64,000 nt of DNA, taken from Myxococcales bacterium (lineage in GTDB: Bacteria; Myxococcota_A; Polyangia; Polyangiales; Polyangiaceae). The notes beneath the pieces were generated by a model. It saw nothing but the letters and a program-made list of their open reading frames with translations. It was not told where the DNA came from and did not search any database. Both the position numbers and the translations under genes were made by a program. Positions 7,913-16,856 of the stretch are shown here, one piece after another (positions within the stretch are counted from its first letter, which is position 1; every line of letters begins with the position of its first letter). The stretch lies in contig SECP01000022.1 in NCBI GenBank assembly GCA_004193285.1, positions 58,765 through 122,764 on the forward strand. Direction: 5' to 3'.

Positions 7913-9224
7913 GCTTCTTGCGCGGCTTCTTCGCGACCGCCTCACGCCACTCTCGCGTCGGATCGTCGTCCGGCTCCGGCGTTTCTTGGGCGGGCCGCTC
8001 CGCTTCCGGCACGTGCCGCAGGTTCACGCGCACCCGAGTCCAAGTGGACGAGCGCCCGCGCATCGTATCTACCAGGACGTCGTCCACTGCGAGCTTCTCC
8101 GCCACGTTCGGGTGCTTGACCTTCCAACGAGCCAAGCCGGCCAGCGCCGCGTCCTTGTCCGGTGAATTGGCGATCACGAGGAGCGGCATCTTTTCGCGTT
8201 TCGGCTTCGCTGCCGCCGGCTTTTTCGCTCGGGAAGGCGCAACGCGCTTCCCCTCCCCGTCTGCTTTCGCAAAGTGTGGCGGCCACGGCGCGTCCCCCAA
8301 GCCGGACGCCTCGTCGCGCGCGGCAAGCTCCAGCAGGCTCTCCAGCGAGCCCGCGTGCCGGTCCATCTCCGCGTGCGGATCCCCCTGCTCGGCAAAGCGC
8401 TTGGGGAGCGTGAGCACCGTGAAATCCGCGGGCTCGCAGTCTGGCACCTCGCGCCAATCCAGCGGCGCGGAGACGCGCGCGTCCGGCAAGGGGCGCACCG
8501 AGTACGCCGAGCACGTCGTGCGGTCTTTTGCGTTCTGGTTGTAGTCCAGGAAAACGCCGTGTCGCTCTTCCTTCCACCACTTGGAGGTCGCAAGCTTCGG
8601 CGCCCGACGCTCGATCTCGCGTGATAGCGCCAGCGCCGCGCGACGCACCTCGGAGAACCCCCAGCGCGGCAGGATGCGCGCGTTGACGTGGATGCCTCGC
8701 GAGCCGCTGGTTTTCACGAAGCCGCGCAGGCCATGCTCTTCCAGCAGCGCCTTCACCTCCAACGCCACGACCCTGACGTCGGCCCAAGCAACGCCGGGGC
8801 CCGGATCCAGGTCGACGCGTAGCTCGTTGGGGTGCTCCAAATCGGCGCTTCGCACCGGGTGCGGATGCAGCTCGACGCAGCCGAGGTTCACGACCCAAGC
8901 GAGGCCGGCCGCGTCGTCCACCACCACTTCCTCCGCGGTGCGGCCGGAGGGAAAAGACAGCGTGACCGTGCGTACGAAGTCCGGATGCGGGTTGGGCGCG
9001 CGTTTCTGAAAAAACGGCGGAGCCTCCGCCCCGTTCACGAAGCGCTTCAGCACGATGGGGCGATCCTTGATGCCGCCGAGCGCCCCCTCCGCCACGCTGA
9101 GGTAGTAGCGCACGATGTCCAGCTTCGTGAGCTTGAGCTGTTTCCAGAAGTACGGCTTGCCCGGATGGGTCACGCGCACTTCGTGTCCCTCGACCGTGAG
9201 TACCTCGGCTTCCTCGTCGCTCAC
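7902..9224 (-). CDS. LigD-type primase-polymerase (PolDom)
   Basis: A 440-residue protein. Residues ~10-300 match the polymerase/primase module of bacterial LigD: THPGKPYFW, LKRFVNGAEAPPFFQKRAP, HPNELRVDLDP with metal-binding Asp138/Asp140, and GSRGIHV. The module fills gaps and adds ribonucleotides at double-strand breaks during non-homologous end joining. The C-terminal ~110 residues are Lys/Ala-rich and then carry a small extra domain I do not recognise. There is no ligase or phosphoesterase module, so LigD functions are split over two convergent genes here. No Ku gene is in the window. The start is GTG. Confidence 0.85.
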   Translation of the reverse strand: MSDEEAEVLTVEGHEVRVTHPGKPYFWKQLKLTKLDIVRYYLSVAEGALGGIKDRPIVLKRFVNGAEAPPFFQKRAPNPHPDFVRTVTLSFPSGRTAEEVVVDDAAGLAWVVNLGCVELHPHPVRSADLEHPNELRVDLDPGPGVAWADVRVVALEVKALLEEHGLRGFVKTSGSRGIHVNARILPRWGFSEVRRAALALSREIERRAPKLATSKWWKEERHGVFLDYNQNAKDRTTCSAYSVRPLPDARVSAPLDWREVPDCEPADFTVLTLPKRFAEQGDPHAEMDRHAGSLESLLELAARDEASGLGDAPWPPHFAKADGEGKRVAPSRAKKPAAAKPKREKMPLLVIANSPDKDAALAGLARWKVKHPNVAEKLAVDDVLVDTMRGRSSTWTRVRVNLRHVPEAERPAQETPEPDDDPTREWREAVAKKPRKKPSA

Positions 9225-9275
9225 GCGTCCTAGCTTACACTTGTGGCCGGCACGGAATTAGCTATGTGAAGCCTC

Positions 9276-10172
9276 ATGCTTGCGCGCGCGGCCGCGATCT
9301 CCTGCTCGTTGATTTTTGCCTCGGCCTGCCAGCGCACACCGGCGGGCCCGCAGCCCGCCGCGAGCGCCCAGCCCGCGCCGTCCGCGACCGCCGCCGTGCC
9401 GGAGCTGGACGCGGTGCTTCATTTACCGCCGCAAAAAGCCGGGCAGAAGGCACCTCTGCTGGTGCTGCTTCACGGGCTCGGCTCCTCGGGGCAGGAGCTG
9501 GCCGCGGGCAGTGATTGGCCGACCTTCGCGGAAGCGCACGGCATCGCTTGGGTGGCTCCCAACGGCCCGTTCGATAGGCGCGGTCGCCGCTTCTGGGCGG
9601 CGGGCCCCGAGTGCTGCAATTTCGACCAGCTCCCGGTGGACCACGTCGCGGCGCTCGGTGCGCTCATCACCCGGCTCGGCGCCTCTGCGGGAGTGGATGG
9701 GTCCCGTGTCTACGTCGGCGGCCACTCCAACGGCGGCTTCATGGCTCATCGGCTCGCGTGTGAGCGGCCAGACTTGGTGCGCGGCATCGTCGCCATCGCC
9801 GGCACGGGACCGATGAGCCGCTCAGCGTGCAAAGCCCCCGGCTCCCTGCGCGTGCTGCACATTCACGGCGAGCAGGATCCAATCGTCACGTACCCAGGCG
9901 GTCACCTGTTCCGCAACTCCGCTTATCCGGAGCACCTCTCCGCGCAGCGAACCGCGAGCGATTGGGCGCAGAGTCTGGGCTGTGACCCCACGCCCAGCGC
10001 GGCGCCCGCGCTGAACCTCGAGACTCAACTGCCGGGGGCGGAGACGCGCGTGGACGCGTACCAGCATTGCAAAGCGGGTGCGGTCGAGCTGTGGTCGGTA
10101 GCCGGAGCAGCCCACTATTTAGGCTTCCGAGCTCCCGCACCCGAAGCCGTTTGGGCCTTTTTGAGTCAGTAA
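9276..10172 (+). CDS. Esterase lipoprotein (PHB depolymerase/LpqC-like)
   Basis: A 298-residue predicted lipoprotein (FASAC, Cys18) with an alpha/beta-hydrolase domain. LLVLLHGLGSSG forms the oxyanion region. GHSNGG contains nucleophile Ser151, GEQDPI the likely acid Asp201 and GAAHYLG the likely base His280. The arrangement resembles secreted polyhydroxybutyrate depolymerase / feruloyl-esterase-like proteins. The substrate cannot be read from the sequence. The gene is divergent from the polymerase gene (51 bases between starts). Confidence 0.78.
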   Translation: MLARAAAISCSLIFASACQRTPAGPQPAASAQPAPSATAAVPELDAVLHLPPQKAGQKAPLLVLLHGLGSSGQELAAGSDWPTFAEAHGIAWVAPNGPFDRRGRRFWAAGPECCNFDQLPVDHVAALGALITRLGASAGVDGSRVYVGGHSNGGFMAHRLACERPDLVRGIVAIAGTGPMSRSACKAPGSLRVLHIHGEQDPIVTYPGGHLFRNSAYPEHLSAQRTASDWAQSLGCDPTPSAAPALNLETQLPGAETRVDAYQHCKAGAVELWSVAGAAHYLGFRAPAPEAVWAFLSQ

Positions 10173-10276
10173 TTCAAGGACGCGAAACCCGCGCGTCATC
10201 TACGAGTGGCTCGCCTCCTGAGCCGCCCTGTTCGTCTTGACGACGTCATGTGATTGTCACACCGTCGCCTCCTTAG

Positions 10277-12304
10277 ATGCGAGGGCTTGGCGACGGTTGG
10301 GTGGCGTTTCAGCGCTGGATCTTGGGGACCGCGGCGGCGATGCTGGCACTCGGGCTTTGGGAATGGCTCGTCCTGCTCTGGCTGGACGGGCCTTCTCTAC
10401 AGGGGGCTCGCTCGTGGCTGCTCCTGCTAGCGCTGGAGATCGGCAATCTAGCGCCCTACGTGGCGCTGGCGTCGCTGGGGTTGGTGGCGGTCGAGGCGGG
10501 CGGCGGCTGGCTCGTGCGGCGCTTCGGGGCGCGCCGAGGGCTCGCGCTGTCATTCGGAGCGACCTGCGTCCTCGCCGCTCCTTACGCCGTCTCGATGGGA
10601 GTGTTCACGTTCTCGGGTCCTGCTGCGCGCACACTCCGGTTTCATGGAGTGCTGGTCGGGCTCGCGGCCGCCGCAATCATCTTCGCGTTTGCCGGCCTCG
10701 CGGTACTGCTCGGCGCAGACCTCCACCGACGCTTTCGCAGGAGTGCCCTCGCCTCGGCCGCCGTGACGCTTGCAGTCCTGGTTTGGACGAGCCGCACCAC
10801 ACAGCCGAACGAATACGAAAAGCTTCACGCCTTCCTCTCGCTGTGGGCCATCCTTTTGAGCTCGCTGCTCGGCAGAGCGCTTTTGCCGCCGCACTGGCGG
10901 CCGAGGCCCTCGCTCGTCCTGGCCGGCGCCGCCTTCGTCGTTTCGATGACGGCGATCGCGCTGTTCGTGGCGGGTCGGGTTCCTCAGGTGGCCTGGGTGA
11001 TCTGGAGCAAGAGCGGGGTGAGCCGCTATGCGACGACGCGAGTGAGCTGGCTGGAGCCCGAAGTTGCGCCAGACGGCAGCAACGCGGAAATCACCGTAAA
11101 ACCCAGGCTAGACACGCCCGAGACGCTCGCCGCGCGGAGAGCGCGCGCCGAGAGCGTGGCCCCGCACATCGTCATCTTTTCGGTGGACGGGCTGCGCCCC
11201 GACCACGTCGGCGCATATGGCTACCGGGAACGCCCGACGACGCCCAATATCGATCGCTTCGCGGCTCGAGGGGTCAGGTTTCAAAACGCCTTCTCCAGCT
11301 TCCCGGCGACCGCGCGGTTCAACACGGGGCTGCTAACCGGCCGCTACATGGCGGTGCTGCCTTGGCAGCACCGCGTCCCGGACAGCTTTCGAGAAGCGTC
11401 CATCACGCGGCTGCTGCACCGCCGGGGCTACCACGTGCTGGTCAAGGCGTGGTTCGAGCACTCGAGCCAGAACACGTTCGATCCTGCCGCCTACCAGATT
11501 GATACTCACGTGGCGAAGAGCAAGCGCGTGACTCGGCTAGAAGCTCCGCTGGAAGAGCGCCTCCCGGTGATGGAGCAGCACGTTCGGGAGGCCCGAGCTC
11601 AGGGCAAGCCGTCCCTCTTGTGGATGCATTTGCTCGGCACCCACCCGGTGAAGCGCAAGTTTCTACCCGACCCCGCGTTCGATTTCGGAGACTCGCGTGC
11701 CGCCCGCTACGACAGCGCCATCGCCGGTTCCGACCGATGGCTTGCGGCCGTCGAGCGGCTCATGCTCGAAACGGCCGACCCGGCGCGGCCTACCATCTGG
11801 ATCATCTGCTCGGACCACGGGATCCGCGTGGATGAGGATGGCCGCAGCCTTTACTCGAGCATCATCCGCGTGCCGCTGATCGTCGTCGCGCCGGGAGTTT
11901 CGCCGGCGGTGCGAAGCGAGCCCATCGACACCTCGCTGGATTTGGCCGCCACCGTGCTGGACTTCGCTGGCGTCGCGCCGCCCGAAGAGTACGACGGCGT
12001 TTCGCTCTTGCCTCTGCTGGAAGGGGGCGGTCCAACGAACCGGATGCCGCATCGGCTCATCCCGCTGATGCGACGCGGCATCTACGGCGCCGTTTATGGC
12101 CCCTTCAAGCTGCTGGACGTGCGCGGTACCCAGTCCCTCGTGAACATGGAGGAGGACCCCGCCGAGGAGCACAACATCATCGACCGCTACCGCGGCCTCG
12201 CGCGGCTGATGCAAGAGAGGGCGCAGGTGGAGCTGCAGCTTCGGACGGAAGCTATCCAGCGCGGGCTCGGGGCGAGCGAAGGGGCGGACGAAGAAGACGA
12301 GTAG
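10277..12304 (+). CDS. Sulfatase-like membrane protein lacking the formylglycine Cys
   Basis: A 675-residue protein. The first ~240 residues form about five hydrophobic helices. The C-terminal part (about 298-600) is an alkaline-phosphatase-superfamily domain with FSVDGLRPDHVGAYGY (metal Asp304), TPNIDRFAARG, LLTGRY and IICSDHG (Asp513-His514). In true sulfatases the nucleophile lies in CxPSR seven residues before LLTG. Here that position is Thr345 (ATARFNTGLLTG) and the PSR is missing. It may be a phospho- or phosphoethanolamine-transferase-like enzyme with a Thr nucleophile, or an inactive homologue. The start ATG has a weak ribosome-binding site. Confidence 0.75.
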   Translation: MRGLGDGWVAFQRWILGTAAAMLALGLWEWLVLLWLDGPSLQGARSWLLLLALEIGNLAPYVALASLGLVAVEAGGGWLVRRFGARRGLALSFGATCVLAAPYAVSMGVFTFSGPAARTLRFHGVLVGLAAAAIIFAFAGLAVLLGADLHRRFRRSALASAAVTLAVLVWTSRTTQPNEYEKLHAFLSLWAILLSSLLGRALLPPHWRPRPSLVLAGAAFVVSMTAIALFVAGRVPQVAWVIWSKSGVSRYATTRVSWLEPEVAPDGSNAEITVKPRLDTPETLAARRARAESVAPHIVIFSVDGLRPDHVGAYGYRERPTTPNIDRFAARGVRFQNAFSSFPATARFNTGLLTGRYMAVLPWQHRVPDSFREASITRLLHRRGYHVLVKAWFEHSSQNTFDPAAYQIDTHVAKSKRVTRLEAPLEERLPVMEQHVREARAQGKPSLLWMHLLGTHPVKRKFLPDPAFDFGDSRAARYDSAIAGSDRWLAAVERLMLETADPARPTIWIICSDHGIRVDEDGRSLYSSIIRVPLIVVAPGVSPAVRSEPIDTSLDLAATVLDFAGVAPPEEYDGVSLLPLLEGGGPTNRMPHRLIPLMRRGIYGAVYGPFKLLDVRGTQSLVNMEEDPAEEHNIIDRYRGLARLMQERAQVELQLRTEAIQRGLGASEGADEEDE

Positions 12305-12398
12305 CCCCGCCAAAACGAATCGAAGCTCCTTGACAGGTCGCGGGCAAACCCTGCTTACTCCAGGGGCGGGTCCGTCGAGCACCTTGGAGTTTGGACCC

Positions 12399-13895
12399 AT
12401 GTTTTCGTATCGCGTTGCGCTGTGTACGCTCTCGCTGCTCGTAGGCTGCGCTAACCCGGCCTCGAACGCAGCGCGCAAGTCGACCGCGCCCGTCGCCGCC
12501 GCGACCGCTTCCGCAAGCTACCTACCCACGGAGCCGCTCGGCCCGATTCACGCGCCGTTCGACATGCCGCAACCGACGCGGCCTCGTATCCCGTCGGCGG
12601 TGTTCGACATTCGCGACTTCGGCGCGCAAGAGGGCGGTGACGCAAAAGTAACCAACGCCTTTCGCCAAGCCATCGCGAAGGCGACGTCCGCAGGCGGCGG
12701 CACCGTGCTCGTTCCGCCGGGCAGGTGGCTCACCGGCCCGATTCACCTGCAAAGCCGCATCAACCTGCACGTCTCGAAGGGCGCCGAGCTCCTGTTCAGT
12801 CAGGACTTCAACGACTACTTGCCGCCGGTGCTCACACGCTGGGAGGGCCAAGAGTTGTACGGGTATTCGCCACTCGTCTACGCGCGCGATTGCGAAGACA
12901 TTGCCATCACGGGCGGCGGCAAGTTGGACGGGCGCGGCGCCGCGTGGTGGCCGTGGAAGAAGACGCAGAGCACTGCCGCCACTCAGCTCTACGAGATGGC
13001 GACGAGCGGAGTGCCGCCGAAGGAGCGCGTGCTCGCGAGCGAAGGCGGCCTGCGGCCCAGCTTCATCGAGACCTTTGGCTGCAAGAACGTGCTGGTGGAG
13101 GGCGTCACCCTGACCAACGGCCCATTTTGGACGATTCACCCCGTCTATTCGGAAAACGTGATCGTACGACGCGTGCAAGTTCGGACCGAGGGCCCCAACA
13201 ACGACGGTTGCAACCCCGACAGCAGTAAAAACGTGCTCATCGAGGACTCGTTCTTCAGCACCGGAGACGACTGCGTGGTGATCAAGTCCGGCCTCAACGA
13301 AGACGGCTGGCGCGTCAACCGGCCGAGCGAAAACATCGTGGTGAGGCGTCTGCACGGCGAGGCAGGGCACGGAGGAGTCGTCATCGGCAGCGAGATGTCC
13401 GGCGGCGTGCGCAACGTTTGGGTGACGGACTCCGAGTTCGTCGGCACCGACCGCGGACTCCGCATCAAGAGCATGCGCGGTCGCGGCGGCACCATCGAGA
13501 ACGTGTTCTACGAAAACGTTCGACACCAAGACATTCGCCTCATGGTCGTCGAGCTAACCACCTTTTACGGCAGCTCCACCCTGATGCCCAAGACGCAGAC
13601 TCCGCCCAGCATCCGCAACGTGCACGTGAAGAACGTGACCGCGCGCGGCGCCAAGAGCGCGATAGAGATCGTTGGCCTACCGGAGCTGCCCATTCGCGAC
13701 GTCACTTTCGAAAACGTAGACATCGTCGCGGCTCAGGGTCTCCGCTGCGTAGATTGCGAGAACGTGCGCTTCAAGAGCACGTCCCTCTCGAGCGAGACCG
13801 GCGAGAGGTTCCCGGTCGAGGACGTGCAGAGCAGCCGAACGGCTAGCGCGCCAAGCGCACGAGCCCCAGTATCCGCGCCTTCGGGCCAGCCTTGA
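12399..13895 (+). CDS. Glycoside hydrolase family 28 (polygalacturonase-like) lipoprotein
   Basis: A 498-residue predicted lipoprotein (LLVGC, Cys17) with a right-handed beta-helix domain of the pectinase family. FDIRDFGAQEGG begins the domain. The GH28 catalytic blocks follow in order: NNDG (about 267-270), TGDDCVVIKSG (about 288-298), GHGGVVIGSEMSGG (about 322-335) and RGLRIKS. The family hydrolyses alpha-1,4-galacturonic acid or related bonds, probably in the periplasm or at the surface here. The ATG at 12399 begins the signal peptide. The 3' end overlaps the convergent lipoprotein gene by 53 bases. Confidence 0.85.
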   Translation: MFSYRVALCTLSLLVGCANPASNAARKSTAPVAAATASASYLPTEPLGPIHAPFDMPQPTRPRIPSAVFDIRDFGAQEGGDAKVTNAFRQAIAKATSAGGGTVLVPPGRWLTGPIHLQSRINLHVSKGAELLFSQDFNDYLPPVLTRWEGQELYGYSPLVYARDCEDIAITGGGKLDGRGAAWWPWKKTQSTAATQLYEMATSGVPPKERVLASEGGLRPSFIETFGCKNVLVEGVTLTNGPFWTIHPVYSENVIVRRVQVRTEGPNNDGCNPDSSKNVLIEDSFFSTGDDCVVIKSGLNEDGWRVNRPSENIVVRRLHGEAGHGGVVIGSEMSGGVRNVWVTDSEFVGTDRGLRIKSMRGRGGTIENVFYENVRHQDIRLMVVELTTFYGSSTLMPKTQTPPSIRNVHVKNVTARGAKSAIEIVGLPELPIRDVTFENVDIVAAQGLRCVDCENVRFKSTSLSSETGERFPVEDVQSSRTASAPSARAPVSAPSGQP

Positions 13896-15438
13896 AGTGG
13901 AGCTCCAGCGGCGGGTGCTCTTCTTTGCCCCGCCGCACGCGCATGCGAAACACGGTGTAAGCGTCACTCTGCGGCGCTTTCACGCAGACCCGCCCGTCCG
14001 CGCTCACGGAACGCGAGAACACGACCTTGGAGCCGTTCAGCCACTCCACCACGCCCCCGGGAACGAAGCCGTAGCGCACGCTCAAGTCGGTCATGCATAG
14101 CTGCTCGGGGGTGAGCGCAAAGTCGTCCAGCGGAGAAACGAGCTCGAAGTAGGCGCGCCCCAGCGCATCCCGCCGCTTGACGAGCGTTTCTACCAGGTAG
14201 CGCGCGGCGTCCGCGTCGCTCAGCTTACCTTCGGCGACGATGGCTTCGATCATCGGTCGGTCGAAGCGCATCACGAGCTTGGCGCCCCAGTAGTTGTCGG
14301 CGTCGTCTGCCTCGACGAACGGCCAGTAGGGGTAAGCTTCTCGCCACGCCAGGGGGTCGAACGGCTCGGCAGTGAAGGAGCCTATCGACGGCCAGGGCGT
14401 GACCTTCACGTCCTCCCACGGCCGCTTCCACAAGCCGAAAGCGAACATCGCCTTGGCCTGCATCTCCCAGTCGATGAAGTTCTCCCAGCCGTCTTCGCGC
14501 CGCGATTTTTCCGCGCCGTGGCCGTCCAAGGCTTCGCCGAAATCCAGGAAGTAGTGCTTGAGGTAGCGGCGCCCGTTACCCTCCACGTACATGTCGAGGG
14601 TGTTGTCCTCTTTCATGTCGCTGTGATTCACCCAGGCCGCCAGCACCCGTAGGCCGCGAAGCTCGCGCCGGTGCTCGTGGCGCACCCGGTCGTTGTCGTC
14701 GTCCTTGCGCTGGCCGTCGGGCGAAAAGCCGCCCTTGGGCTTGCCTTCCAGCAGCTGGCTCGCGAAACCGCGGTACCGGCCGTCCTTCGGCTGCGGCGCG
14801 GTCAGCAGCACTTCGTCGATCTTGCTGGCGTCGAAAGGCACCTTGTCGTGCTGAGGGTTCGTGTACTTCGCGCCGGGGTCGATGCCCAGCTCTTCTCGAC
14901 GGAACCAAAACACGTGGTCGGAGGGCACGTTGTAACCGGCCGTCCAAAACACGCGATTGACGATCACGCCGGCCGAGGTTTGAAGCTCGGGGTTCTGTTC
15001 GGTGTCGAACTTGACGAGGAACTTGCGGCCGGTTTGGTCCTTGATGATGAACCCGGGGTTGCCACCGCCCAGCTTGCCGCCAATCACGCTCAGCGGCGGC
15101 TTGGGCGGGCCGCCCGTGTCCGCTCCTTTGGCCGCTTCCGCCGGCGGTACTTGGCGGATGCCGAGGCGGTTTTGAAACCAAGCCGAATCCGGCACTTCCT
15201 CGAGCGCATTCACGTTGTGCGCTGGCTCGCGGTCCTTGATCTGTAGGGTACGGTCGAGTCGTTTGATGACGAAGATGTTCGCGAAGTACTCCTTGGCGTC
15301 GTACTCGCGCTCGCTCGGCTCGGGTATGTTCTGGTCATCGTCCACCCGCCAAATGGGCGGCGCATCGCGGAAGCGCGGAGAGCTCGCGCAACCACACGCC
15401 AGCGCGGCCAAGCACAGAACGGAAGGCCAGGCTCTCAT
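13843..15438 (-). CDS. Exported lipoprotein with protein-kinase-like (HipA-like) motifs
   Basis: A 531-residue predicted lipoprotein (LACGC, Cys15 or Cys17). A kinase-like order of motifs is visible: Gly-rich GGKLGGGNPGF (120-130), RKFLVKFD with Lys143, a following Glu151, the catalytic-loop-like HSDMKEDN with Asp274/Lys276/Asn279, and LDFG with Asp299. The pattern of a basic N-lobe strand followed by AGVIVNRVFWTAGYNVP resembles HipA/CtkA-type atypical kinases. The export signal would place it outside the cytoplasm, which is unusual for an ATP-using kinase. Its ATG overlaps the TGA of the Omp85 gene (ATGA), so translation is coupled. No named family is recognised. Confidence 0.6.
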   Translation of the reverse strand: MRAWPSVLCLAALACGCASSPRFRDAPPIWRVDDDQNIPEPSEREYDAKEYFANIFVIKRLDRTLQIKDREPAHNVNALEEVPDSAWFQNRLGIRQVPPAEAAKGADTGGPPKPPLSVIGGKLGGGNPGFIIKDQTGRKFLVKFDTEQNPELQTSAGVIVNRVFWTAGYNVPSDHVFWFRREELGIDPGAKYTNPQHDKVPFDASKIDEVLLTAPQPKDGRYRGFASQLLEGKPKGGFSPDGQRKDDDNDRVRHEHRRELRGLRVLAAWVNHSDMKEDNTLDMYVEGNGRRYLKHYFLDFGEALDGHGAEKSRREDGWENFIDWEMQAKAMFAFGLWKRPWEDVKVTPWPSIGSFTAEPFDPLAWREAYPYWPFVEADDADNYWGAKLVMRFDRPMIEAIVAEGKLSDADAARYLVETLVKRRDALGRAYFELVSPLDDFALTPEQLCMTDLSVRYGFVPGGVVEWLNGSKVVFSRSVSADGRVCVKAPQSDAYTVFRMRVRRGKEEHPPLELHFKAGPKARILGLVRLAR

Positions 15439-16856
15439 AGCTCGGTGTCCCTCTTGACGAACGCTCGCAGCGGCTCCGTAGTCAGGTAGAAGCGAATGCC
15501 GTCGCCGTAGGCGATATCGAACGTGAACAGCTGGGTATCCCGGGAGCGTAAGATGAAGCCGCCGCCGAAGCCGGTCTTCCATTTGGTGTCGAAAAAGTCC
15601 GCGTAGTTGCGCTCGGCACGCCCGACGTCCACGAACAGCGAACCCGCTACGTACTGATGAATCGGGTACCGGTACTCGACGGTTCCGACCGCTGTCTTCT
15701 CGTCTCGAAAGCGGTCCAGCTTGTAGCCACGGAGCCGGTTAGGACCGCCGAGCCGCGGAAGCTCTGCGAACGGGATGTCCTGGTCCGCACCCTCTACCCC
15801 TTCTACGAACGCGCGCAGCACGAGCACGCGCGTGCGCTTGTAGAGGTCGATGTATCCAGTGAGCTCTGCGCCGTGATGCCAAAACGAATACTTGCCGATG
15901 CGCGGGACGTACCCGCCGAACACATCCAGGTATGCGCCGCTTGCGGTCGCGCCGGCGACGTCCCGCAGGTCCATGATCAGGTTCAGGTCCGTCTCGAAGG
16001 TCGCGACGCGCTCGTCGAAGCCGACGAGCTGACTCGTGTCGTAGACCTGCTCGATGGAGGGGTCCCGGCCGCGGTGCTTTTCTTCGAAATCTCGCACGTT
16101 GTAGATGCCGGTGGCGCCCAGCTGCAGCATTTCGCCTGGCTGTCCGAACGTGATACCGGTCCGCAGCAGGCCCAGGTAGCGGTCTTGAGAGTAGCGCGTC
16201 GCGATCTGAGCCTGTCGTGGATCCAGCCCGCCGGCGCCCTGTGCCGAGTCGCCATGCCCAATACCTTGAAACAGGAGGCCAGGCTCGCTCTCGTAGCGCG
16301 CCACGCTCTCGAGCCACAGCGGCGAACCACCGAAGTTGTTCGCGCTGAAGCGCAGCTGCGTCGCCAGCTTGTACTGGCCACCGAACCGCGCCTGAATGCT
16401 CGCGTGCTCATCGTGACCAGCCAAGTCGTTGTGGAATGCCTTCGCACCGAAGCTGGGGCCGAAGTAGCTATCGATGCCGAACGTCGGCACGATCGCCGCC
16501 GTCCGCGCGTCGTTGTAGAGAAAGTCCGTTACCCGCTCGACGATCGCGTGGCGGTCCACGAACTCGATGGTCTCCTTGACGGGCCAGAAGACCAGCTTCA
16601 GCGTGTAGCGCGGCACCGCCAAGATCACGCGCGGCACGGCAAGGGCGACGTCTTCAGGCTCGGTGCCGGGCTCGACTTCGTAGCCGCGGGCCTGGTCCGA
16701 GCGCACCGGCTCTTTTTTCGCCGTCGCCCGGTCCGGTTTTGGCGCGTCAGCCTTGGGCTCTTGCGCGAACGCCGGCTGCGAAATTAGCAGCGAGCCCAAG
16801 GCAGCCGCTGCCAGTACCTGCCACGCGCTATCCATTTTCGGCGACTTCTTGCTCAC
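15435..16856 (-). CDS. Omp85/BamA-like outer membrane barrel without visible POTRA domains
   Basis: A 473-residue exported protein (signal peptide, cleavage near AFA-QE). The C-terminal ~350 residues form a surface-antigen (D15) type barrel. The signature LGGPNRLRGYKLDRF corresponds to the (V/I)RGF loop motif of BamA/TamA, and the last strands read GGFILRSRDTQLFTFDIAYG. The N-terminal ~120 residues are too short for the five POTRA domains of BamA. It could insert or export a partner at the outer membrane; the neighbouring lipoprotein is the obvious candidate. The GTG start lies inside the end of the DUF2252 gene. An alternative ATG is seven codons further in. Confidence 0.78.
   Translation of the reverse strand: MSKKSPKMDSAWQVLAAAALGSLLISQPAFAQEPKADAPKPDRATAKKEPVRSDQARGYEVEPGTEPEDVALAVPRVILAVPRYTLKLVFWPVKETIEFVDRHAIVERVTDFLYNDARTAAIVPTFGIDSYFGPSFGAKAFHNDLAGHDEHASIQARFGGQYKLATQLRFSANNFGGSPLWLESVARYESEPGLLFQGIGHGDSAQGAGGLDPRQAQIATRYSQDRYLGLLRTGITFGQPGEMLQLGATGIYNVRDFEEKHRGRDPSIEQVYDTSQLVGFDERVATFETDLNLIMDLRDVAGATASGAYLDVFGGYVPRIGKYSFWHHGAELTGYIDLYKRTRVLVLRAFVEGVEGADQDIPFAELPRLGGPNRLRGYKLDRFRDEKTAVGTVEYRYPIHQYVAGSLFVDVGRAERNYADFFDTKWKTGFGGGFILRSRDTQLFTFDIAYGDGIRFYLTTEPLRAFVKRDTEL

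Noticed and set aside
10173..10276. Short palindromes (gacgacgtc, gtgattgtcac) before the sulfatase-like gene considered as operators
   Set aside because: The arms are only 4-5 bp and common by chance; no conservation can be judged here.
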